Of a stretch of DNA of 64,000 nucleotides, positions 50,446 to 59,995 are shown piece by piece. The notes under the pieces are model-generated. The model was not told the DNA's origin, ran no database searches, and worked only from the letters and a program-made list of their open reading frames with translations. The position numbers and the translations under genes were made by a program. The stretch spans positions 248,001 through 312,000 of the forward strand of contig JAHBVT010000001.1 of NCBI GenBank assembly GCA_019637355.1. Direction: 5' to 3'. The DNA is from Gemmatimonadaceae bacterium. Its GTDB lineage: Bacteria; Gemmatimonadota; Gemmatimonadetes; Gemmatimonadales; Gemmatimonadaceae. Each line of letters opens with the position of its first letter. Within the stretch, counting starts at the first letter, position 1.

Positions 50446-50489
50446 AGAAGGCGGCCTGGTGTGACCTATGTCACGCCAGGCCGCCTTCT
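50446..50489 (-). terminator. Long hairpin terminator
   Basis: AGAAGGCGGCCTGGTGTGAC and its complement pair over 20 bp with one G-U position and a CTAT loop. It lies 15 bases past the stop of the minus-strand DUF3761-like gene and also faces the kinase operon's 3' side. There is no strong T-run on either strand, so efficiency as an intrinsic terminator is uncertain. Confidence 0.6.
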
Positions 50490-50504
50490 CTGCTTTCGTC
50501 TTCG

Positions 50505-51062
50505 CTACGGCGTTCCGATCGGCCTCAGTTGGACGCGGGACTCGTCGGTCAGGCGTAGCCGAACTCCCCCGCGGCCTGCACAACGGACGCTACTGGTATC
50601 CGCCACCACGTATGTCCCGTCGCCGCAGAGCAGGCGCGCGCCGATTGGCACGACGGGCTGCTGGGCCTCCGCGCGGGCCCGCGCCTGCTGCTCGGCCCAG
50701 GGCACTTGGGTCGCGGCTGGCTTGGCGGAGTCGCTCTGCGCCTCAGGTGCCACAATGCCGCGGCGTTCCGAGACGGCACCCGGCTGCTCGATCGCCACCC
50801 CACGTCGGTCGGCGTTGTGGGTGGTCGGGAAGCGGACCAGCACGCCGCCGCGGGTCGCGCAGGCCGCATCGGCCGCGCCGGGTGACGGATAGAAACCGTC
50901 GCGACAGCGCAGCGTCGCGCCATTGGGCCCCGTGCCACGCACAGTGCCAGCGGACGCCGGCACGGCCGTCTCAGTCGGCGGGGCTTGCTGGGCGCCGAGC
51001 GGAGCCGCTAGGGCAAGCGCCGCCACCGCGGCCAAGGGAAGCATCAATCGAATGGATCGCAT
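50505..51062 (-). CDS. Exported DUF3761-like two-repeat protein
   Basis: 185 residues. Signal peptide (MRSIRLMLPLAAVAALALAAPLGAQ). Two copies of a small Cys-containing motif: GATLRCRDGFYPSPG...CATRGGVLVRF (about 50-80) and GARLLCGDGTYVVAD...CAGRGGVRLRL (about 145-175), joined by an Ala/Gln-rich linker. The C-x-D-G-x-Y ... C-x-x-x-G-G-V pattern is that of DUF3761, probably one disulfide per unit. Function unknown. The ATG at 51062 is one base after the stop of the 1,780-residue gene, so both are on one message. Confidence 0.75.
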   Translation of the reverse strand: MRSIRLMLPLAAVAALALAAPLGAQQAPPTETAVPASAGTVRGTGPNGATLRCRDGFYPSPGAADAACATRGGVLVRFPTTHNADRRGVAIEQPGAVSERRGIVAPEAQSDSAKPAATQVPWAEQQARARAEAQQPVVPIGARLLCGDGTYVVADTSSVRCAGRGGVRLRLTDESRVQLRPIGTP

Positions 51063-51063
51063 C

Positions 51064-54000
51064 TTATGGTCGCTCCACCGCATACAGCGGCAACGTGAAG
51101 GTTCTGAAGTTCGGGCTGGTCACCGTGATGGAGCTCTGGCCGGGTGTTTGCGCGCGCACCCAGAAGGTGAGCAACTCGCCATCCTCTCCCACGATAATCG
51201 TCGACACGGTGCCAGTGCCATCCGAGATCGCGAAGGTCGTGTCCACCGCGAAGCTGAACGTCGTGGATTCCGTGACGAAGACGGCGTTCTGGTCCGCGTC
51301 GCGGAGGCGCAGCGTAATCAGGGCCGAGTCACCGACCACGATCGCCTGCGGGCCCTGTAGCAGCGTCAGGTAACCGGCCTCGACAACGATGAGCGTCGTG
51401 TCGGACTTGAGGTTCGGTGCGCTGAGCACCAGCGTGTCCGTGCCGCTGGTCAAGCCCGTCAGCTCGAGTGAGTTGTACGATCCGTAGACGCCGCTGTTGA
51501 ACTCAATGGTGCCAGGCGAAGCGGCGAACCGTCCCGCCAGCGCGGAGGCAGTTGCGGTGACCGGCACGTAGTCCAGACTCGTGTACACCGAGAAGCCTGG
51601 CTGACGACGCGTGCCCGGTGTGAGGCGCACGAGGGCATCGGCGCTGCTCGAGAGATACGCCTGCCCGATTTCCAGCGAGGACGTGCTCGTCAGCATCGAC
51701 GCGAAACCCGGTGGGCGATCATCCTCGACGCGCAGGACGGCGCCGCCGGTGGCGAGTGCCATCGGGCCTGGCGGCGAGGCGTAGTACGCGTCGGCCGGGT
51801 AGGTGAACGACGTCCCCGCGGTGTCGAGCAGGTCCGGCCGGTCGGTCGTGAAGCGCATCGGCACCGGGGAGGCCATCAGTCGTGTGCTGCGGGTCAGCGC
51901 GTCCACCACATAGAGCTCGATGGCCAGCGGGAAGCCGGCCGCGGAGACGTAGGCGTAGTGCTCGATCTCGCCGCGCGTCACGATGACGTCGAGCTCGTAC
52001 TCGTTATAGCCCGGCGCCGAGGCGATGACGCGCGCCGACCCCACCGTGTCGCCCGCCGTGATCGGGATGTACGCGTAGTCGTCGTAGGCCGCGATGAGCA
52101 CCGAGTCGGGCACCTGGACCAGCGACGGCTGCGTCGAGTGCAGGTACACCCACATCGGCTCCGGCGAGGCGTAGCCGCGCGAAACGTACACGTCGTAGTC
52201 GTCCGTCTTTTGTCCCATCCCGATCGACATCCGGTCGTACACGTCGTTGTAGTAATAGCCGCCCGTGAGGCTGCGCGGGTTCACGAACACCGTGACCGTG
52301 TCGGGCCGGATGATGCCCTCCACGTCCTCGACCACCAAGGTCGCGGTGCCGGCTTCGAGGAACCGCACCGCCGCCCCGTACGTCGGGTAGTAGTCCCCTT
52401 CCTCGAAGACGATGGAGTCCGTCTCGACGACCGCCTTGCTCTCGTCGAGCGACAGTACGCGGAGCTTGATCGGTTCCCCGGCGGTGCGGTAGACGTATGA
52501 ACCGAACTCCGAGAGGATGGCGCCGATGTCGGTCAAGAGCTGGCCGGCGCGTGGGTCGCCATAGAGCTCGAGCCGTGCCCAGGACTCGACGACCTCGAAC
52601 GCCAGCGTGTCGGAGTTGTAGCCGGGCGCGCTGGTGATGAGGGAATCCACGCCCAGCGCGCGACCCACCACCCAGCCGAAGCTCGACGTCGCGCCCGCCG
52701 CAAACTCGCCGGAGAAGCCCGTCACTTCGACTTCACCTGGGCCGGTCCGTTGATTCGTGATCGGCAGCGCGCCCTGCGGTGGTCCGTTGCGGTACGCCGT
52801 GAAGGACGTGGCCAGGCGCTGCCCCACCCATTGCGATGAGGTGGTCTGCAGCACGTAGGGGTTCACCGTCAGCAGCGCGGTGGACGAGCTGTCGTAGGCC
52901 GGATCCTCGGGCACCAACCAGAGTCGCGCGCTGCCCGGGGCGACGGGACGGTACTTGCCTTGCGTGTTGCTCGCCAAGCTCGACGGGACGAACGTGACGA
53001 TGGAATCGACGACGGCGATGACGGCCGGGTCCGACGAGCGCAGGCGCGCCCGCACGGTGTCCAATGCCGCCCGCGTGGTGCTACCGTCGCTCATAAATGC
53101 CGCCGCCGTGCGCACGACGCTGTCGGCGGCGCTGCCTGAGGCGTTCACCAACGTGCGCCCGCGGGACACCGTCACGGTCACGTTCATCGGCGACAGGTTC
53201 GCGCCCGAGAACTGGATCTGCGTGCTCCCGACTCCCGTGCCGACCACATAGGCCGTGCCGTTCGAATTCGACGCGCCCACCTGTACGGTCGGCGTCAGCA
53301 CCTGGGCCACGGCGGTGTTGAGGCTCGTGACGGCCACCGCGCGCAGACCGGTCGGCGACATCACGTTCGGGATGCTGAACGAGATCGGCGTGATGACGCC
53401 GACGCCGCCGGTGGTCGAGAACGTGAAGGTGCTCGGGGCCGCGGTGTACGTCGTGATCTCCACCGAGTCCGCCGCGACGCCGTCGATCTCCGCCACGATG
53501 TAGCCGCTGCCGAGGCCGAGCGTCTGGAACGCGATGCTGCTGCTCCACTGGTCCGCCGGAATCTCGCTGGTGGTCTGCTCCAGGAGGATCACCGACGGGT
53601 TGTCGGTGCGCCACGTGAGCCCGACTGCGGAATGCACGCGGAAGCTCGAGAAGCCGTCGATCGACGTGAGGCCGGCGCGGACGGTGCCGCGCGACTGTTG
53701 CGGCAGGTACGTCCCGGTCACGTCATCGATCAGCAGCTTCGGCGCCGTCACCACGACCGGGATCGAGTCCGCGGGCAGGCCCGGCGACTCGAAGACGACG
53801 TACGTCGACCCTTCGCTCAGCCCGCGCACCGCGAACGGCGGCGATGCGTAGTCATTGAGGCCGAGTCGAATCTCCGCGGGCACGCCGGCGATGGCCGGGT
53901 GCCGGCTCGTCACCGTGATGACGCGCTCTCCCTTGAGCGGGGAGCGGCCGCTGATGGTCGAGCGGATCCGGAAGTACTGACCGGCACCCACCGTGCTCGT

Positions 54001-56406
54001 GAGATAGTAGTCTTCCCAGTACACCGAGTGCACGGGGGGGAAGACGCCCAGCGAGGACCAGCCGCCTGCGTGGTTCGGCGCCGAGATGTCGAGGTCCACC
54101 CAGCCCGATCGGCCCGCCTCACCCGTCGTCACGACCGTGAGGTTGCCGAAGAGCTGGCCCTCGGGCACGAGGATCTCCACCGACTCACCCGGCGTGCCGA
54201 CGAGATTGAGCGGACCGCTGGCGCTCGCCGTCACGTCGCCGCTCTGCACAGCACCGCCGCCGCCGCAATAGTAGTAGTACGCGCTCACGCAGGCCTCGGC
54301 CGGCCGGCCCAGCCCGGTACCGCCGGCCACGAGCGCCAGCGTCGTGTCGAGCGACGTCACCGTAACCAGCACGCCGCCAGGCCCAGCCGGCGACGTCAGG
54401 CTCACCAGCAGGCGCACCGTATCGCTCGTCTCGAAGTACGGATACTGCGGTTCGAGAAGTCCGACGCTGGACTGTACCACCGTCACGAGCACCGAATCAT
54501 CGCCAAACTCGGACGACATCCGCACCCAGGTCACGCCCTCCACGTTGCCCTGCAGCCCCGGCGTCACCACCGTCTGCCCCGCCGGGATGTTCACCGTGCT
54601 CGAGCTCCACTGCGCGATCGGCTCGTCCACCGTCAGCGTCACCGTCACCGGCGTCGGCGACGGGTTCGTCAGGTAGATCGGGATGCCGCGGCTCCCGCCG
54701 ATCGGCACGTAGGTGTAGTCGAAGCCCGCGAACAGCGAGATGCCTTCGCTCGCCACCAGCGTGGCGTTGACGTTCAGGCTCACGCCGCCGATGGCGGCGC
54801 GCATCTGCTGCGCGCCGGCCTCGCCCAGCGTCCACGCAACGCCCACGCGACCGTCGATGTCCGTCACCGCCGACGTCGGCGAGAGCGATCCGCCGCCCGC
54901 CTGCACCGTGAACGTGACCGTGGCACCGACCACCGGCTGCTCGAAGGTGTCGAGGAAGCGCACACGGATCGAGTCCGCCAGCTGCGTGTTCGCCGGCGCC
55001 GACTGCCCGCCGCCGCTCACGAGCACCGCCGTGACCGCCGGCGGAGCCGCCACGTCAAAGAGGTTCGACTGCGCCGGCGGCAATTGCTCGTGCGTGGCCA
55101 CGAGGCGATAGCCCGTCCCGCCCTTGTTCACCGTAAGGCCCGTGAACGTGGCCACGCCCTCCACCGCGTTGACGGTGGTCGTGCCCACGAGCGCCGCACC
55201 GGCGCTGCCGCCGCTGAGGCCGAGTGTCACCGGGCCGCCGAAGGTCGTGATGATCTGGTTGGCGCCGTTGCGCACCGCGACTTCGATGCCCGGGAGGTCT
55301 TCACCGCCCGTGATGTTCGACGGCTGCGACTCGAACGTCAGGCTGCTCGCGGCGCTCGCAACCTGCGTGCCGGTGAAGACGGCGTTCAATGCGGGCGACG
55401 CCACGCTCGCCGTCACGCTGCCCGCGCCAGCCGCCGCGCCCGCCGTCCACGTCACTTCGGCGTAGCCGTCCGCGTCGCTCACCACCGTCGGCTCGCTCAC
55501 CGAGCCGCCGCCGCTCGTCACGGCGAAGTTCACGCTCACGCCGGCGACACCGAGCGCATCTGACGCGATCACGCGCACGCGCAGCTTCTGTGCGAACTCC
55601 GCGCCGGTCAGTGCCGACTGCCCGTCGCCGCTCGCCTTCACCAGGCCACTCGGCACCGGGAGGATCTTCACCAACGCCGAGTCGCGCACGCCCGTGAGCG
55701 ACTGCGCGATGATCCAGGTGCTCCCGCGCGCGCCGACCAGGTTCACCGTGCCTGACGCCAGCGACGGTACCGCGGCCAGCGCCGGGTTTCGTGAGAGGAA
55801 CCCGATGATCGCGTTCGGGACCACGACGTCCTGGCCATCGTAGCCCGTCGCCGTGAACGCCACCGACTGGCCGGAGTTCGCCTCGGCCGTGTCCGGGTCG
55901 ATGTCGATGCGCGCGAACGTCGCCCCCGGGACTGTCGGGGCGAGCGGAACCACCACGGGCGGCGGCGGCGCGTTGCGGTCGCGCCGCGCCAGCACCGTCA
56001 CCGGACCACCCGCAAAGACCGTGTCGCCGGCGGAGTTGATGTAGCGCAGGAAGGCGCTCAGGACCTCGCCCTCGGTCCCGGCTTCGCTGCTCAGCGGCAC
56101 GAGGATGTTCAGCGGAATCGAGTCGGCGTCGGCAGGGAACTCCACCACGCTCGACGCGGCGACGGTGTTGTCCGAGCGTCGGAGCTCGATGCGCACCCGC
56201 GTGAACGGCACCAGGCCGGCCACGCTGTGCATCGTCCCGTCCACTTCTTCCACCATCATCGGACGGAAGTCCGGCAGGAAGTGCAGCGCCACGGGGACCC
56301 CGCGCCCGCCCGGGCCGGTGATCTCGCGGCCGCAGCTGAGCAGCGATGCGAACAGCGTGAGCGCCAATACGGTGGCGCGATGTCTGACGGGGCTCGATCC
56401 TGGCAC
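51064..56406 (-). CDS. Large Ig-like (Big/invasin-type) repeat lipoprotein, 1,780 aa
   Basis: GTG start; signal with lipobox L-L-S-C (Cys about 25). The N-terminal half has bacterial Ig-like units of the Big_1/invasin type (VKASGDGQSALTGAEF-QKLRVRV, VNFAVTSGGGSVSEPTVVSDADGYAEVTWTAG; a second pair near 485-560). The long C-terminal part is beta-rich with recurring SxxPxL/VxV-type strands and many Tyr/Ser/Asp-rich loops, which look like diverged Big_2-type units. No enzymatic motif. Likely a surface-exposed adhesin or structural protein, by domain content. Divergent from SURF1. Confidence 0.85.
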   Translation of the reverse strand: MPGSSPVRHRATVLALTLFASLLSCGREITGPGGRGVPVALHFLPDFRPMMVEEVDGTMHSVAGLVPFTRVRIELRRSDNTVAASSVVEFPADADSIPLNILVPLSSEAGTEGEVLSAFLRYINSAGDTVFAGGPVTVLARRDRNAPPPPVVVPLAPTVPGATFARIDIDPDTAEANSGQSVAFTATGYDGQDVVVPNAIIGFLSRNPALAAVPSLASGTVNLVGARGSTWIIAQSLTGVRDSALVKILPVPSGLVKASGDGQSALTGAEFAQKLRVRVIASDALGVAGVSVNFAVTSGGGSVSEPTVVSDADGYAEVTWTAGAAAGAGSVTASVASPALNAVFTGTQVASAASSLTFESQPSNITGGEDLPGIEVAVRNGANQIITTFGGPVTLGLSGGSAGAALVGTTTVNAVEGVATFTGLTVNKGGTGYRLVATHEQLPPAQSNLFDVAAPPAVTAVLVSGGGQSAPANTQLADSIRVRFLDTFEQPVVGATVTFTVQAGGGSLSPTSAVTDIDGRVGVAWTLGEAGAQQMRAAIGGVSLNVNATLVASEGISLFAGFDYTYVPIGGSRGIPIYLTNPSPTPVTVTLTVDEPIAQWSSSTVNIPAGQTVVTPGLQGNVEGVTWVRMSSEFGDDSVLVTVVQSSVGLLEPQYPYFETSDTVRLLVSLTSPAGPGGVLVTVTSLDTTLALVAGGTGLGRPAEACVSAYYYYCGGGGAVQSGDVTASASGPLNLVGTPGESVEILVPEGQLFGNLTVVTTGEAGRSGWVDLDISAPNHAGGWSSLGVFPPVHSVYWEDYYLTSTVGAGQYFRIRSTISGRSPLKGERVITVTSRHPAIAGVPAEIRLGLNDYASPPFAVRGLSEGSTYVVFESPGLPADSIPVVVTAPKLLIDDVTGTYLPQQSRGTVRAGLTSIDGFSSFRVHSAVGLTWRTDNPSVILLEQTTSEIPADQWSSSIAFQTLGLGSGYIVAEIDGVAADSVEITTYTAAPSTFTFSTTGGVGVITPISFSIPNVMSPTGLRAVAVTSLNTAVAQVLTPTVQVGASNSNGTAYVVGTGVGSTQIQFSGANLSPMNVTVTVSRGRTLVNASGSAADSVVRTAAAFMSDGSTTRAALDTVRARLRSSDPAVIAVVDSIVTFVPSSLASNTQGKYRPVAPGSARLWLVPEDPAYDSSSTALLTVNPYVLQTTSSQWVGQRLATSFTAYRNGPPQGALPITNQRTGPGEVEVTGFSGEFAAGATSSFGWVVGRALGVDSLITSAPGYNSDTLAFEVVESWARLELYGDPRAGQLLTDIGAILSEFGSYVYRTAGEPIKLRVLSLDESKAVVETDSIVFEEGDYYPTYGAAVRFLEAGTATLVVEDVEGIIRPDTVTVFVNPRSLTGGYYYNDVYDRMSIGMGQKTDDYDVYVSRGYASPEPMWVYLHSTQPSLVQVPDSVLIAAYDDYAYIPITAGDTVGSARVIASAPGYNEYELDVIVTRGEIEHYAYVSAAGFPLAIELYVVDALTRSTRLMASPVPMRFTTDRPDLLDTAGTSFTYPADAYYASPPGPMALATGGAVLRVEDDRPPGFASMLTSTSSLEIGQAYLSSSADALVRLTPGTRRQPGFSVYTSLDYVPVTATASALAGRFAASPGTIEFNSGVYGSYNSLELTGLTSGTDTLVLSAPNLKSDTTLIVVEAGYLTLLQGPQAIVVGDSALITLRLRDADQNAVFVTESTTFSFAVDTTFAISDGTGTVSTIIVGEDGELLTFWVRAQTPGQSSITVTSPNFRTFTLPLYAVERP

Positions 56407-56590
56407 GTTCGGGTACTCGGCAATGAAGGGGAATCGACTTCCTATGTTACTGCCTTGGACACGGCCCCGCGAGCGAGACTCGCCGGACAGCCGTTAGCTT
56501 CCGTTCACGATGGGGGAGTTGCCCCGTCTCGGGCGGTGACCGGCGACACACCAGCGTCGTGCAGCAGCCCCGACTCCGTGCCTCCACACT

Positions 56591-57286
56591 ATGCGCATCA
56601 AACGCCTCCTCGCCCTCGTAATTCCGCTCGTCTGCGCCGCCCTGTTCCTGCGGCTCGGGATGTGGCAGCTCGACCGCCATCGGGAGGTCGCTGGCGAGAA
56701 CGCGGGGCTCGCCGAGCGCCTATTGCTGCCCGCGGTCGAGCTCTCTACCGTCGAGGGCGGTCCAGACGAGGTTCGTTGGACGCGGGTACAGACCGGCGGA
56801 CGCTTCCGCTACGACCTCGAGCAGGTCCACGCCTCGCGCCCGTCGCAGGGCTCGCCTGGCGTGCATCTCCTTACGCCACTTGAACTTCCGGGCACGGACA
56901 CCCTCCTGCTCGTGGTCCGGGGCTGGGTGTACTCGGCCGATGCGTCCTCAGCCGAACAGGCTCGCTGGAGGGAGGCGGATTCGGTCACGCTGCGCGGATA
57001 CCTCCTGCCGTTGCCGGATAGCGGTCCGCCCCCGCCGGCGGACCGGCCCACGCTCATTCGCGCGCTCAACCGCCGGGCGATGGAAGCCCGCACGGGCCGC
57101 CCCTTCGCCCGCGTGCAGCTCGTGATGACCTCTGACTCCGCCGCCCGCGCCGACTCCGTGCCGCGCCGCCTGCCGCCGCCCACCGTGGATGCCGGCCCCC
57201 ACCGCTCCTACGCCGCGCAGTGGTTCGCCTTCGCGATCATCGCCGTCGTCGGGGGTGTATTGCTCTTTCGCCGCACTCCGGGGTAG
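56591..57286 (+). CDS. SURF1-family cytochrome oxidase assembly protein
   Basis: 231 residues with the SURF1 topology: an N-terminal membrane helix (LLALVIPLVCAALFLRLGMWQLDRHRE, including the G-x-W-Q-x-x-R signature), a periplasmic domain, and a C-terminal helix preceded by HRSYAAQWFAFAII, the second family signature. SURF1 helps insert haem a into cytochrome oxidase subunit I. No oxidase or haem A synthase genes lie in the window. The start is the first ATG of the conserved helix. Confidence 0.9.
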   Translation: MRIKRLLALVIPLVCAALFLRLGMWQLDRHREVAGENAGLAERLLLPAVELSTVEGGPDEVRWTRVQTGGRFRYDLEQVHASRPSQGSPGVHLLTPLELPGTDTLLLVVRGWVYSADASSAEQARWREADSVTLRGYLLPLPDSGPPPPADRPTLIRALNRRAMEARTGRPFARVQLVMTSDSAARADSVPRRLPPPTVDAGPHRSYAAQWFAFAIIAVVGGVLLFRRTPG

Positions 57287-57355
57287 GGTACAGACACCCT
57301 GCGGGAAGCGCTGCGACCCGCGATCGCTGGACCAACATCCCTGGAGGTGGCCGCA

Positions 57356-59287
57356 ATGGCCGACCAGTCCCACGCCCTCGCCTCCGAGCAGGAGGCGCGC
57401 GATGTCGCCGAGGACGCGCGCGAGTCCGAGTGGCAGCACCCGAGCTTCGTGAAGGAGCTCTTCCTCGGCCGCTTCCGCGCCGACCTCGTCCATCCGCACC
57501 CCGCCGACGACCCGGCCGCGATGCGCGACGCCGAGCCTTTCCTCGCCGCGCTCAAGCACTTCCTCGAGACCGAGTACGACGCCGACCTCGTCGATCGCAG
57601 CGGCGACATCCCCGAGGCCTACGTCCAGCGCCTGCGCGAACTCGGGGCCTTCGGGATCAAGATTCCCAAGGAATACGGCGGGCTGGGCCTTTCGCAGATG
57701 GCCTATGTGAAGGCGATGGAGCTCGTGACGAGCAAGTGCGGCTCGCTCTGCGCGCTGCTCTCGGCCTCGCAGAGCATCGGCGTGCCGCAGCCGCTCAAGC
57801 TCTTCGGCACCGAGGAGCAGAAGCAGAAGTTCTTCCCGCAGATCGCCAAGGGCGGCATCACCGCCTTCGCGCTCACCGAGGTGCACGCCGGCTCTGACCC
57901 CGCCAACCTTGCCACCACCGCGCGGCCCAGCGAGGACGGCAAGCACTGGATCATCAATGGCGAGAAGCTCTGGTGCACCAACGGCACCCGCGCCGACCTC
58001 TTCGTCGTGATGGCACGCACGCCCGACCGGATGGTCAACGGCAAGCTGCGCAAGAAGCAGATCACCGCGTTCATCGTGGATGCCAAGACCCCCGGCATCG
58101 AGATCAAGCATCGCTGCCGCTTTATGGGCCTGCACGCGATCGAGAACGGCTGGCTCTCGTTCACCGACGTGAAGGTGCCCGCCGAGAACATCCTCTGGGG
58201 CGAAGGGCAGGGGCTCAAGCTCGCGCTCATCACGCTCAACACCGGGCGGCTGACCATCCCCGCCAGCGTGGCCGGTGCGACCAAGGGCCTGCTCAAGGGT
58301 GTGCGGCAGTGGGCTGGCGAGCGCGTGCAGTGGGGCCAGCCCATCGCCAAGCACGAAGCCATCGCGCATAAGCTCGCGCGGATGGCCGCCAGCACCTTCG
58401 CGATGGAGTCCGTCGCGTACCTCTCGACGGCGCTGTACGAACGCGGCGGCACCGACATCCGTCTCGAGGCCGCCATCGCCAAGATGTTCAACACCGAACT
58501 CGCCTGGCGCAGCGTGGATGACGCGCTGCAGATCCGCGGCGGCCGCGGCTACGAGACCGCCGACTCGCTGCGCGCGCGCGGCGAGACGCCGCTGCCCGTC
58601 GAGCGCGCGATGCGCGACTCGCGCATCAACCTGATCTTCGAAGGCTCCAGCGAGATTATGCGCCTGTTCATCGCCCGCGAGGCCGTGGACGCGCATTTCT
58701 CACGCGCCTTCCCGATCGTCGATCCCAAGAGCACGTTCGGCACGCGCGTGAAGTACGCGCTGGCGGCGGCGCCGTTCTATGCGACGTGGTATCCGGCCCG
58801 CTGGATCCCCGAGTTCCGGCGCTTCGGCGAGTTCGGGCGCAACGCGCGGCATATGCGCTACGTGGCGCGCACGACCAACCGCCTCGGGCGCACGCTGTTC
58901 CACGCGATGCTGCGCTTCGGTCCCAAGCTCGAGAAGCGGCAGATGGTGCTCTTCCGCGCCGTGGATATCGGCGCCGAGCTCTACGCGATGAGCGCCACGC
59001 TCTCGCGAGCGCAGATGCTCGCGCGCGAGGGGAATCGCCAAGCCATCGCGCTCGCCGATGCCTTCTGCCGCGAGGCGCGCGACCGCATCGAAGGCAGCTT
59101 CCGCGCCCTGTACGGCAAGCACGACGGCTCGCTGTACCGGCTCGCGCAGGCCGTGGTAAAGGGCGACCACGCCTGGCTCGAACAGGGCATCGTGGATGGA
59201 TACGGTGCGGCGGCGGGCCATACCGCGCCCGCCGCCGTACCGCCCCCGGCTCAGTCGCGCGACGCCACCGACCTGGCGTTGAGGTAG
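57356..59287 (+). CDS. Acyl-CoA dehydrogenase
   Basis: 643 residues, longer than the usual ~380 because of a C-terminal helical extension (from about 455) as in very-long-chain type enzymes. FAD/acyl-CoA core: IPKEYGGLGLSQM, TAFALTEVHAGSDPA, INGEKLWCTNG, and GGRGYE near the active site, followed by RDSRINLIFEGSSEIMRLFIA with the catalytic glutamate in FEGSSE. Catalyses alpha-beta dehydrogenation of acyl-CoA in fatty acid oxidation. GGAGG eight bases before the ATG at 57356 fixes the start. Overlaps the convergent cytochrome gene by 37 bp. Confidence 0.93.
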   Translation: MADQSHALASEQEARDVAEDARESEWQHPSFVKELFLGRFRADLVHPHPADDPAAMRDAEPFLAALKHFLETEYDADLVDRSGDIPEAYVQRLRELGAFGIKIPKEYGGLGLSQMAYVKAMELVTSKCGSLCALLSASQSIGVPQPLKLFGTEEQKQKFFPQIAKGGITAFALTEVHAGSDPANLATTARPSEDGKHWIINGEKLWCTNGTRADLFVVMARTPDRMVNGKLRKKQITAFIVDAKTPGIEIKHRCRFMGLHAIENGWLSFTDVKVPAENILWGEGQGLKLALITLNTGRLTIPASVAGATKGLLKGVRQWAGERVQWGQPIAKHEAIAHKLARMAASTFAMESVAYLSTALYERGGTDIRLEAAIAKMFNTELAWRSVDDALQIRGGRGYETADSLRARGETPLPVERAMRDSRINLIFEGSSEIMRLFIAREAVDAHFSRAFPIVDPKSTFGTRVKYALAAAPFYATWYPARWIPEFRRFGEFGRNARHMRYVARTTNRLGRTLFHAMLRFGPKLEKRQMVLFRAVDIGAELYAMSATLSRAQMLAREGNRQAIALADAFCREARDRIEGSFRALYGKHDGSLYRLAQAVVKGDHAWLEQGIVDGYGAAAGHTAPAAVPPPAQSRDATDLALR

Positions 59288-59973
59288 GCCGCGATCTCGC
59301 GGGCCTCGCCCGCAGTGACCTCCAGTTGCGGCATCACCGCCTGACGCGACCCGAAGCGGGGCTGCGTCGGGCGCAGTGCGTCGGTGTCGGTCATCTTCTG
59401 CACGAGGAACTCTGCGGGGAAGCTCCGGCCCGTGAGGTCAGGCCCCACGCGCATCTTGGGGTAGTCGCGCAAGGCGGCGTCGTCGGCCTTGGTGTGGCAG
59501 CCGACGCAGCCCTTGGCGACGAACAGCGCCCGGCCACGACCCAGCGAATTCGGCGCCGCGCTCGACGCGCGTGTCACACGCGTGCCGGCCGCGTGCACCG
59601 TCATCGGGAGCAGGTCCACCGTCCAGCCGTGATAGTCAGTGTCCACGCGGACGTGCAGCGGTTCGGCGCTGCCCGGCGTGAACGTTGCCCGGTACACCCC
59701 AGGCTCGCGCGTCCGCTCTGCCTCCACGCGCTGCCGTTGCCCCAGCAACCCGCCCGACCGCAACTGCAGCACCGGTGCGCGTCCGGTCATCAGCTCCTCC
59801 CCGTGCTGCCGCAGCGTGAAGGTCAGCGTCGTCGCCTCGCCGACCACGACGGACTCGGGAAGTTCGTGCACCGTCAGGATTGCCCAGCCGCCACGCAGCG
59901 CCGGCGCGGCGGCCGTCACCGCCGCCAGCAGGCCCGCCCCGCCCAACACCATCCCCAGCGTCCTCGCGCGCAT
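59251..59973 (-). CDS. Membrane-anchored or periplasmic c-type cytochrome
   Basis: 240 residues. N-terminal signal/anchor helix (TLGMVLGGAGLLAAVTAAAPAL). A beta-sandwich segment about 35-130 (VVVGEATTLTFTLRQHGEEL ... YHGWTVDLLPMTVHA) resembles YtkA/FixH-like domains. The class I cytochrome c domain has CVGCH (about residue 155) and a C-terminal MPQLEVT with the likely Met ligand. GGAGG five bases before the ATG at 59973 supports the start. Transcribed after the FecR-like and ECF sigma genes, so it may be part of that regulated group. Confidence 0.85.
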   Translation of the reverse strand: MRARTLGMVLGGAGLLAAVTAAAPALRGGWAILTVHELPESVVVGEATTLTFTLRQHGEELMTGRAPVLQLRSGGLLGQRQRVEAERTREPGVYRATFTPGSAEPLHVRVDTDYHGWTVDLLPMTVHAAGTRVTRASSAAPNSLGRGRALFVAKGCVGCHTKADDAALRDYPKMRVGPDLTGRSFPAEFLVQKMTDTDALRPTQPRFGSRQAVMPQLEVTAGEAREIAAYLNARSVASRD

Positions 59974-59995
59974 CCCAACCTCCGCCGCCAAAGGG

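Noticed and set aside
50245-50583. Minus-strand open frame of 112 codons past the DUF3761-like gene
   Set aside because: Crosses the hairpin terminator and the 3' end of the real gene in another frame; no recognisable domain.
56948-58696. 582-codon open frame antisense to the acyl-CoA dehydrogenase
   Set aside because: The sense frame carries all acyl-CoA dehydrogenase motifs and a ribosome site; the antisense protein has none.
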